64,000 nucleotides of DNA from assembly GCA_016712535.1 (NCBI GenBank), contig JADJQW010000002.1:1054001-1118000 (forward strand), given 5' to 3'. This DNA comes from Flavobacteriales bacterium. Its GTDB lineage: Bacteria > Bacteroidota > Bacteroidia > Flavobacteriales_F > PHOS-HE28. The notes under the pieces were generated by a model. The model did not search any database. It was given only the letters and a program-made list of their open reading frames with translations, and was not told where the DNA came from. A program made the position numbers and the translations under genes. Below are positions 28,707-35,368 of the stretch, piece by piece. Every line of letters starts with the position of its first letter. Positions within the stretch are counted from its first letter, which is position 1.

Positions 28707-29761
28707 AAGAGCCTGTGTACATCACCGGAGCGAGCATGATCGGTCCGCAGCCCGGTTTCGATCGTGACTGCTTGGAGCGCGTGGTGCGCTACGATGCGCA
28801 TCCGCTCAAGGCCATCGAGCCTGATCTGAAGCGCTACATCGATCCCATGCGCGGGCGCCGCATGGCCAAGGTGGCCAGGATCGGGATAGGCTGCGGCTTG
28901 AATGCACTGGAGCGGGCCGGCGTGAAGGTGCCGGAGGCCATCATCGTGGGCACCGGGCTTGGCTGCATGGAGAGCACCGAGCGATTCTTCGGATCCATGA
29001 TCCAGCAGGACGAGATGCTGCCGAATCCCACGGCCTTCATCCAGAGCACGCACAACAATGTGGCGGGGCAGCTGGCGCTGGCCGTGAAATGCACCGGTGC
29101 CAACTTCACCTACCTGCACCGCGGGCTCTCGTTCACCAGCGCGCTGCTCGACGGGCTGGTGCAGGTGGGCCTGGAAGGCGCGCGCCATGTGCTGGTGGGG
29201 GGCGCCGAAGTGATCACGGAGGATTACTTCATCACGCAGCGCCATTCCGGCATCTGGAAACAGGGCAGCGTCACGAATCTCGAAGTGCTCGGCAGCATGG
29301 ACCGTGGAGCACTCTGCGGCGAAGGTGCGGCCTTCTTCGTGCTCGATGCGGAGCCGAAGGGCGAGCGGCCGGTGCGCTTAGCCGATGCGGATATCGCGTA
29401 TCGCGGCGGCGCTGAAGGGATGACGGATCGGATCGAGGGATTCCTGCAGCGCAACGGGTTGCGATCAGCGGACATCGATCTCCTGATGGTCGGTCGCGGA
29501 GGCGATGCGGAGTTGGATCAGGCCTACGTGCCCGTTGAGGCGCTCTTCCCGGATGCCACCGTGGCGGCTTTCAAGCACTTATGCGGGGAGTTCTACGCGG
29601 CCAATGCCTTCGGGACCTGGTTGGCGTGGAGCGCGCTCACCACAGGATCATTACCATCGGAGGCTTTGCTGCGAAGCGTTCCGGATAGGCCGTTCCGCAC
29701 GGCGCTGCTCTGCGATCACTTCCAACTGAAGGATCATTCACTGGTGCTGCTGAGGAGCTGA
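28703..29761 (+). CDS. Catalytically empty ketosynthase homologue, likely chain-length factor
   Basis: 352 residues, shorter than its partner. The thiolase fold is recognisable (VYITGASMIGPQ, IIVGTGLGCMESTERFF, HVLVGGAEVI, DRGALCGEGAAFFVLD), but all three catalytic residues are absent. The nucleophile loop reads YLHRGLSF with no Cys. The first His loop reads MVGRGGDAE, and the second reads KHLCGEFYAANAF with Glu in place of His. Loss of the triad beside an intact KAS is the signature of a KAS/CLF heterodimer as in type II polyketide and aryl-polyene synthesis. It is the last gene of the plus-strand cluster. Confidence 0.85.
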   Translation: MKEPVYITGASMIGPQPGFDRDCLERVVRYDAHPLKAIEPDLKRYIDPMRGRRMAKVARIGIGCGLNALERAGVKVPEAIIVGTGLGCMESTERFFGSMIQQDEMLPNPTAFIQSTHNNVAGQLALAVKCTGANFTYLHRGLSFTSALLDGLVQVGLEGARHVLVGGAEVITEDYFITQRHSGIWKQGSVTNLEVLGSMDRGALCGEGAAFFVLDAEPKGERPVRLADADIAYRGGAEGMTDRIEGFLQRNGLRSADIDLLMVGRGGDAELDQAYVPVEALFPDATVAAFKHLCGEFYAANAFGTWLAWSALTTGSLPSEALLRSVPDRPFRTALLCDHFQLKDHSLVLLRS

Positions 29762-29811
29762 TCCTGTGCGTTGCACGAGAACCGCGGATCCGGCTTCAGG
29801 ACAGGCGCCGG

Positions 29812-30252
29812 TCACTCTTCCAAGGCCACGTACATCTTCTTGATCCGCATCATCGGCCCCGGGCAATGCGTGGTGTGGCAGTTCGCGCAGCTCAGCACCA
29901 ATGCATTGTAGGCGCGGGTCCGGTCCTTCCGGGCGGCCTTGTAAAGAGCGCTCACCTTGGCCTGGTAGTCCGTGCCGAAAGTGGGGAAGGTGATGGGGTC
30001 GATGTGCATGTCCTTGGTGGGTGTGGCCGTGAGCAGCTTCTTGATGGCAGCGGGGTAGGGCGGCAGCTTCCTATCGCCGCGCGCGAGCCCGGCCTTCACG
30101 CTATCGGCGTGCGCGGCCATGGTGCGCATCAGCAACGCCAGCTCACTGGGCGGCGTAAGGTCCTGGTCGCCGCTGACCACATCCTCTTGGGCGTTCCGTG
30201 CCCCGCAAGCCACAATGGCGATAACGGACAAGGCGATGAGTGCGTTGCGCAT
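29812..30252 (-). CDS. Small lipoprotein with a cytochrome c-type heme motif
   Basis: 146 residues. ATG 30252 gives a lipoprotein leader (MRNALIALSVIAIVAC). The only recognisable element is near the end: CANCHTTHCPGPM contains a CxxCH heme attachment site, plus a distal Met that could be an axial ligand (RIKKMY or PGPMM). The preceding helical region (LMRTMAAHADSVKAGLARG, YQAKVSALYKAARKDRTRAYNALVLS) resembles the four-helix cytochrome c' layout, in which CxxCH is also C-terminal. It could therefore be a cytochrome c'-like periplasmic gas- or redox-binding protein. The family assignment is tentative. Confidence 0.7.
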   Translation of the reverse strand: MRNALIALSVIAIVACGARNAQEDVVSGDQDLTPPSELALLMRTMAAHADSVKAGLARGDRKLPPYPAAIKKLLTATPTKDMHIDPITFPTFGTDYQAKVSALYKAARKDRTRAYNALVLSCANCHTTHCPGPMMRIKKMYVALEE

Positions 30253-30376
30253 GGGCTTGGTGCTGATTGGCTTCAGCCGCAAAGAAAGCCCGCACGAGGG
30301 CATGGGTCCATGACAGGCCGCAGGTGCCGTTCCGTCAGGCCGCCGCTCCGGGCGCAATGCTTGCCACCTTCGCTGC

Positions 30377-31138
30377 ATGGCCGATGACCTGATCCCTGAA
30401 GCGCCCGTGAAGCGAAACCGCATGGCCACGGCCTTGGTGCTTCCCGCGCTGGCGGCGCTGTTGATCTGGTGCATCTGGCTGCTCGATCAGGGCCTCGACC
30501 TGCAATTGCGCCAATTCGGATTGTACCCGCGCGAGGTGAAGGGCCTCATCGGCATCGCGGCGTCGCCGCTGCTGCACGGCGATTGGGAGCACATCTTCAA
30601 CAACAGCACCGCGGTGGTCATGCTCGGCTGGTGCCTGATGTATTTCTACCCGCGCATGGCGGGCCGCGTGGTGCTGCTCACATGGATCCTCGGCGGCATC
30701 GGCGTTTGGCTCATTGGCCGGGGAGGTGCGCCGCACGTGGGCGCCAGCGGCGTGATCTACGGCATGGCGGCCTTCCTCTTCACCAGCGGCATGCTGCGCG
30801 GGCAGCGCACGCTCATGGCCCTCTCGCTGCTCGTGGTCTTCCTTTACGGCAGCTTGGTATGGGGGATTTTCCCCATACTTGTGGACATGAGCTGGGAGGG
30901 CCACCTGTGCGGCGCCTTCGTTGGATCGGTGCTCGCATTCGTTCACCGCCAGGTGCCGCCAGCGGTGAGCGATCCGCGCCCGGCCTTCCTTGATGAAGAG
31001 GAGGATGAGCCGCCCGCGCCCTACCTCGAGGACGATGCCGGTGATGCCGTGGACGAGCACGAACTAGCGTGGAAGCGCAAGCTGGCCGAGCGTGCAGAGC
31101 GGCCCGGGAACGTGAGCACTACTTGGGATCAGGACTGA
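30377..31138 (+). CDS. Rhomboid-family intramembrane serine protease
   Basis: 253 residues. The rhomboid signature is complete: HGDWEHIFNN (HxxxN of helix 2), the catalytic serine S124 in GASGVIYG, and the catalytic H176 in WEGHLCGAFVGS. Six hydrophobic helices span about residues 15-190. The last 60 residues are acidic and soluble (DEEEDEPPAPY ... EHELAWKRKLAERAE). It cleaves transmembrane helices of other membrane proteins; the substrate is unknown. It is divergent from the heme-motif lipoprotein gene. Confidence 0.93.
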   Translation: MADDLIPEAPVKRNRMATALVLPALAALLIWCIWLLDQGLDLQLRQFGLYPREVKGLIGIAASPLLHGDWEHIFNNSTAVVMLGWCLMYFYPRMAGRVVLLTWILGGIGVWLIGRGGAPHVGASGVIYGMAAFLFTSGMLRGQRTLMALSLLVVFLYGSLVWGIFPILVDMSWEGHLCGAFVGSVLAFVHRQVPPAVSDPRPAFLDEEEDEPPAPYLEDDAGDAVDEHELAWKRKLAERAERPGNVSTTWDQD

Positions 31139-31142
31139 GCCG

Positions 31143-31178
31143 CTACTCCCCGCGCAGCGCCGCCAATTCCTTGCCGAT
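31143..31178 (-). pseudogene. Relic of the 3' end of a META-domain gene
   Basis: The minus strand encodes GKELAALRGE followed by a stop (TAG), the same ten residues and stop position as the C-terminus of the META-domain gene at 33060-33473. At DNA level 28 of 31 bases match (31145-31175 against 33062-33092). Nothing else of that gene is visible here: the T9SS gene stop is five bases beyond. It appears to be the remnant of a second copy, cut off where the T9SS gene now lies. Confidence 0.6.
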
Positions 31179-31183
31179 TGCCC

Positions 31184-32893
31184 TCACCGCAGTTTCAAGA
31201 GCTTGCGGGTAACGGTTCTGCCGGCGGTCGTGATTGTTACGGTAAGGATACCTGATGGTACATCGCGCAAATCCACTTCAGCGGGGAATGCACCGATTGC
31301 ATGTGTTCTAAGCAACCGCCCGTTGGAATCTGACAACTCGATCAGCGCAGGTCCCTGCCAAGGCAAATTCAGGACTACGTGGTCGAATGCCGGATTTGGC
31401 TGCAGCGTTGGCAGTGGCTTTTCATGTTCCACCTCACCGACAGGATGCGCGTGATCGTATGCGGCTGCGAAAAAATCCATCGAGCTCAGCGAATCGAGAA
31501 GCGCCAAGCCAGACCCTGGATCGGCGTCCACAATGCCTCGTTTCCTGCCGACAACCCACAGTCGGCCAGTCGTTGTTAATGCCATGCTCTCGATATCATC
31601 AATGCCGGTGCCGCCGATATCGAACGCATCCACGAAGGTGCCATCCGTGTCGAACTGCGTGATGAAGATGTCATTCTCGGAGGCTGAACTGCTGCTGAGC
31701 AATACCTGGCCTGCACCAGGGTCGAAATCCACATTGATGTCACCGAAGACTCCAGCGATGAAGAGGTGGTCCTCAGAGTCGATTGCAATAGTGTTGCCTC
31801 TATCGTTCGCTTCACCACCGATTCGCATGCCCCAGACATAGTCGCCATCTGAGTCGAGTTTCACTACCACGATATCTCCACTCGAGCCGCTGAAGGCTTG
31901 GACACCGGGTCCGGGGTCCAAATCGATGGTCGCGCTATTGCTCGATCCACACAGGTAGACGTTTTCGTTGCTATCAGTCGTAACGCCATAGCCGATATCG
32001 GTGTCGATGTCACCAATCCTCTTGGCCCATAGCAGATCACCATTCGCGTCCAAGCGCTGCACGAAGATGTCATGTGCGCCAGCCGAGTTGAATGTGAAGG
32101 TGTCGGGCCCTGGGTCGAAATCCACGACGGCACCACCGAATTGGCCTGTAACCAGAAGGCCGCTGCTCACCGGGCGATGAAGCGCTCGTGCTACAGCAGA
32201 CTCCGTTGATATGTTTCCGCCAATCCCTTGCGCGAAAAGGAGCTCATTGCTCGCATTGTATTTCAGGACGAAGGCGTTAAGACTGTTGGCCGGAGGGAGC
32301 ACCGTGCTCCCGCTCCCCGGATCTGCGTCGAAGTCGTTGCTATGGTAGCTGCCGCAAATGGCAACGTCTCCATTCGGGTAGAGTACCAGGTCATGGCTGA
32401 AATCAACCTCGATGCCGCCTACCGAGAACGACGATAGGAAATTGCCATCGAGGTCATAGCGCGCTACGAACGGATCGACGTAGCCAGAGGATGCATTGGT
32501 AACGCCAGGTCCGGGGTCTAGGTCGAAGCTTAGAGGACTGTTCGTTGTGCCGAGGATGCACACCTGCGAACTATTGACGGCGATGCCAACAGCACTTTGT
32601 TGGCCTAAGTCGCCCAGCTTGAAAGCCCATATCAAGGTGCCAGTGTCCGCGTATTTGGCTACAAAGAGGTCGGGGCCCGTTCCGCCAGTCTGAGTGAGGG
32701 TATGGACGCCTGGTCCTGGGTCAACATCGAAACTGCCTTCGAAAGAGCTCGCCACATAAATGTTCCCGCTCCCGTCTACGGCCACATAAGGATAATAAGC
32801 CCCACTGCTCAAAGCGAATGCATGGTGATAGGTGAATTGGGCGCTCGAGACCGCCGCTGAAAAGGCGAATGAAAGGGCAAGACCTGTTTTCAT
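31184..32893 (-). CDS. Secreted SBBP-type beta-propeller repeat protein with T9SS sorting domain
   Basis: 569 residues. ATG 32893 yields a signal peptide (MKTGLALSFAFSAAVSSAQ), and a TACTTTTG box lies 36 bases upstream. The body is built of about eight to nine repeats of roughly 50-55 residues: a Gly/Asn-rich beta stretch (GNIYVASSF, NVYLCGSSN, DHLFIAGVF), then (F/L/A)D(V/F/L/A)DPG(P/S/A)G, then FVAKYDxDG..LW(A/G)xxIG. This is the SBBP/propeller pattern of many Bacteroidota surface proteins; the repeated DxDPGxG turns may bind calcium. The C-terminus (LQPNPAFDHVVLNL ... VTRKLLKLR) is a T9SS sorting domain. It is flanked by two copies of a META gene 3' end. Confidence 0.88.
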   Translation of the reverse strand: MKTGLALSFAFSAAVSSAQFTYHHAFALSSGAYYPYVAVDGSGNIYVASSFEGSFDVDPGPGVHTLTQTGGTGPDLFVAKYADTGTLIWAFKLGDLGQQSAVGIAVNSSQVCILGTTNSPLSFDLDPGPGVTNASSGYVDPFVARYDLDGNFLSSFSVGGIEVDFSHDLVLYPNGDVAICGSYHSNDFDADPGSGSTVLPPANSLNAFVLKYNASNELLFAQGIGGNISTESAVARALHRPVSSGLLVTGQFGGAVVDFDPGPDTFTFNSAGAHDIFVQRLDANGDLLWAKRIGDIDTDIGYGVTTDSNENVYLCGSSNSATIDLDPGPGVQAFSGSSGDIVVVKLDSDGDYVWGMRIGGEANDRGNTIAIDSEDHLFIAGVFGDINVDFDPGAGQVLLSSSSASENDIFITQFDTDGTFVDAFDIGGTGIDDIESMALTTTGRLWVVGRKRGIVDADPGSGLALLDSLSSMDFFAAAYDHAHPVGEVEHEKPLPTLQPNPAFDHVVLNLPWQGPALIELSDSNGRLLRTHAIGAFPAEVDLRDVPSGILTVTITTAGRTVTRKLLKLR

Positions 32894-32928
32894 GGCGCCG
32901 AGGTCGTCACAACCCCAAGGGATTGCAT

Positions 32929-32936
32929 CAAAAGTA
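32929..32936 (-). promoter_or_regulatory. TACTTTTG -7-type box upstream of the SBBP/T9SS gene
   Basis: The minus strand reads TACTTTTG, an exact TAnnTTTG match, 36 bases before ATG 32893. Its context is AT-richer than the surroundings. Confidence 0.6.
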
Positions 32937-33059
32937 TACGGATTCTGGCGGTTACGCTCCCAGCCTGGGGGCGGCGTGAGGCCCAGAAGCATGGGCATAG
33001 ATTAATCAGATCGCCTGTTGCCGCGCCACCACACGGATTGCCAGAATTCACCCCTGGGA

Positions 33060-33473
33060 TCACTCCCCGCGAAGCGCAGCCAATTCCTTTCCACCGCCGA
33101 GCAGGCGCAGCTGATCGCCATCGAGCTTGAAGCTGTCCACTTTGCCGAGCATCTCCTTCACCGCATTCTCGGTGGGCTGGATGCCTTCGCAGTACTTCTT
33201 GGTGCTGCCGATGCCGGAGAAGCTCAGCTTCCCGCCGTCGAGCACATAGCTGCCCATGAGGTTGTTGCACCCGCCGAATCCCTGCAGCTGATCGCCTGCA
33301 AGCTTCAGCCACGGCCGTTCAGCGCCATCGGGCAATTCGGGCCGCAAGCCGTTCAGCGTTTCCACCACCCACTTCTTCTCTTTCATGGCAGCGAGGTCGG
33401 GTCCTGCCTTCTTCACGCATTTGTTGGCGCTGAGGGTGATGAGGAGGAGCAGGGCGATGGAAGCGGTTTTCAT
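33060..33473 (-). CDS. META-domain (HslJ-like) secreted protein
   Basis: 137 residues from ATG 33473 (MKTASIALLLLITLSANKC leader; the Cys could be lipidated, although the lipobox is not canonical). The META/HslJ core is seen as KWVVETLNGL, LKLAGDQLQGFGGCNNLMGSYVLDGGKLSFSGIGSTKKYC and FKLDGDQLRLLGGGKELAAL. HslJ-like proteins are associated with envelope stress and resistance phenotypes in enterobacteria, but their biochemical function is unclear. A partial copy of the last ten codons is found 1.9 kb away on the other side of the T9SS gene. Confidence 0.85.
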   Translation of the reverse strand: MKTASIALLLLITLSANKCVKKAGPDLAAMKEKKWVVETLNGLRPELPDGAERPWLKLAGDQLQGFGGCNNLMGSYVLDGGKLSFSGIGSTKKYCEGIQPTENAVKEMLGKVDSFKLDGDQLRLLGGGKELAALRGE

Positions 33474-33596
33474 GTCAACGGATGAGTTGGGCACGAAGTA
33501 ACCAAGTTCAGTGCCGGGAGCGAACGGTGCTGCGCCGGAGCGGTCCGAAAGGGCGTTGATGATCTCGGCTGCTCGAGCCGCGCAGGTCCTTATGCC

Positions 33597-34670
33597 TCAC
33601 GCCATGCCTACCTGCCGCAGGTGCCGCAGGTGGCTCAGCAGAGCGCTGCGCATGGTGGGGAATTCTCGATAGGCCACATCGAATTCGGCGCAGACCTGCT
33701 TCAGGCGCTTGCTCAGCTCGGGATAATGCACATGGCTGATGCGCGGGAACAGGTGGTGCTCGATCTGGAAGTTGAGGCCGCCGAAGAGCCAGTTCCACAC
33801 TTTGTTGCGCGTTGCGAAGTTGACGGTGGTCTCCACTTGATGCACCGCCCATTCCGCCTCGATGGTGCTTCCGTCCGTGGGCGGGTGCACGAACTCCGCC
33901 GGCTCCACCACATGCGCCAATTGGAACACCACGCTGATGACCACGCCCGCCACGAAGACCATGACGCCGTAGCCCGCGAGCACGGGGAGCACGCCTGCCA
34001 TGAGCATGGGCAGCACCAGGAAGAGGCCGATGTAGAAGACCTTCGACCCCCAGAAGAGGATGTGCTCCTTGCGGTTCATGGGCCTGAGCGGCGTGTGGTC
34101 GGCGATCTTGCCGCCGAAGTACTTGCGCAGGTCGTTGTAGAAGATCCAGAACAGGTAGGTGCTGCCGTAGAGCACCAGGCTATAGATGTGCTGGAAGCGG
34201 TGGAACCAGTAGCGCTTCTGGCCGGGATGCACGCGGATGAAGGGCTTGATGTCGATGTCATCGTCCATGCCCTCCACGTTGGTGAAGGTGTGGTGGTTCT
34301 CGTTGTGCTTGAGCTTCCAGAGGTACACGTTGCCGCCGAGGAAGTTGAGGCTGTGCGCCATGGTCTCATTCACCCATTTGCGGCGGCTGTAGCTGCCGTG
34401 CGCGCCATCGTGCATCACGTTGAAGCCGATGCTGGCCACCACCAGGCCCATGACCGCGCAAAGGCCCAGTGCGAGCCAGGCGCTGGCCGGAGTGAAGAAC
34501 ACGAGCACCACGTAGAGGGACACCAGTGCTGCTGCGAGCACGGCCGTCTTGGTGTAGAGGCGCAGATCGCCGGTCTTGCGGATGTTGTTCTCCTTGAAGT
34601 AGGCCTCTGTGACCTCACGGAGGCGCTGGAAGAAGACCGGGGCGGTCTTGGCGAAGGTGGCTGGTTGCAT
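33597..34670 (-). CDS. Membrane fatty-acid desaturase (acyl-lipid/linoleoyl-CoA desaturase type)
   Basis: 357 residues. Three histidine boxes are intact: HDGAHGS (about residue 90), HNENHH (about 122-127) and QIEHHLFP (about 305-312), the last of the Q-x-x-H-H type found in front-end desaturases. Two pairs of helices surround them (AALVSLYVVLVFFT, ALGLCAVMGLVVASIG; FLVLPMLMAGVLPVLAGYG, VFVAGVVISVVF). No fused cytochrome b5 domain is present, so electrons must come from a separate donor. The enzyme introduces a double bond into membrane-lipid acyl chains. A TAAATTCG box lies eight bases before ATG 34670. Confidence 0.92.
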   Translation of the reverse strand: MQPATFAKTAPVFFQRLREVTEAYFKENNIRKTGDLRLYTKTAVLAAALVSLYVVLVFFTPASAWLALGLCAVMGLVVASIGFNVMHDGAHGSYSRRKWVNETMAHSLNFLGGNVYLWKLKHNENHHTFTNVEGMDDDIDIKPFIRVHPGQKRYWFHRFQHIYSLVLYGSTYLFWIFYNDLRKYFGGKIADHTPLRPMNRKEHILFWGSKVFYIGLFLVLPMLMAGVLPVLAGYGVMVFVAGVVISVVFQLAHVVEPAEFVHPPTDGSTIEAEWAVHQVETTVNFATRNKVWNWLFGGLNFQIEHHLFPRISHVHYPELSKRLKQVCAEFDVAYREFPTMRSALLSHLRHLRQVGMA

Positions 34671-34677
34671 GGCGCGG

Positions 34678-34685
34678 CGAATTTA
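34678..34685 (-). promoter_or_regulatory. TAAATTCG -7-type box before the desaturase start
   Basis: The minus strand reads TAAATTCG (TAnnTTYG class) seven bases before ATG 34670, again implying a very short or absent 5' leader. Confidence 0.5.
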
Positions 34686-34822
34686 CCCCTGCGGCCAGAA
34701 CCCGCCGACCCCGCCATTTCGATCTTGTTCACAACGATTCCTAAGGCTTCCATACCAAGTGAAGCCCCGCCCCGTTGCAGGCATCGGTTACTTCGCCGCT
34801 GAGCATCCGCAATCCTGGTCCC

Positions 34823-35347
34823 ATGATCCCTTCGCCACGCGATCGCCGCGCAACGATGGCCCTTGCCATCTTGCTCGTGGGGGCCGCCTTTGCGCTGAAG
34901 TGGTGGTACCGCAGTGCCACCGCCGAAGACCTGACCTTTGTGCTGGAGCCGGTGAGTATCCTGGTCTCAGCGCTCACGGGTGCTTCCTCGATGCCCGAAG
35001 CCGATGGGAGCTACCTCTTCCCTGAGCTGGCCATCCGGATCGACCGCTCGTGCTCGGGCATCAATTTCCTGGCGATCGCCACGGCCTGCTTCGCACTGGT
35101 GATCCTCAAGCGGTCCGATGGAGGTTGCGCGCGCCCATTGCTGGCCGTGCTCGCGGCGGGCGGAGCCTACTTGCTCACCATCGCCGTGAACAGCGGGCGC
35201 ATCGCCGTCATGGCCTTCGCGAAACAGGGCGGCCTGCACTTGGCTCCACGAGCGCATGAGGCGGTGGGCGCCTTCTTCTTCCTGGGCGCCTTGCTGGTGG
35301 CCGTGCTGCTGCTCAACCGCCTCATGCACCGCACCGATCCGGCCTGA
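34823..35347 (+). CDS. xrtK: Exosortase K
   Basis: 174 residues from ATG 34823; a later ATG at MALAILL is possible. The exosortase/archaeosortase triad is present: C77 in DRSCSGINF, R126 in NSGRIAVM, H145 in HEAVGAFFF, embedded in four to five hydrophobic helices. The small size and direct linkage to an MSEP-CTERM gene (21 bases downstream) define the exosortase K type. Exosortases are membrane transpeptidase-like enzymes that process proteins carrying a C-terminal tripartite signal (short motif, helix, basic tail). The predicted target is its neighbour. Confidence 0.9.
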   Translation: MIPSPRDRRATMALAILLVGAAFALKWWYRSATAEDLTFVLEPVSILVSALTGASSMPEADGSYLFPELAIRIDRSCSGINFLAIATACFALVILKRSDGGCARPLLAVLAAGGAYLLTIAVNSGRIAVMAFAKQGGLHLAPRAHEAVGAFFFLGALLVAVLLLNRLMHRTDPA

Positions 35348-35368
35348 TCAGTCACCTCCATCATCCGC

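Noticed and set aside
33597..34670. Alkane hydroxylase or ketolase instead of desaturase
   Set aside because: Spacing of the three His boxes and the QxxHH third box fit front-end/acyl-lipid desaturases better.
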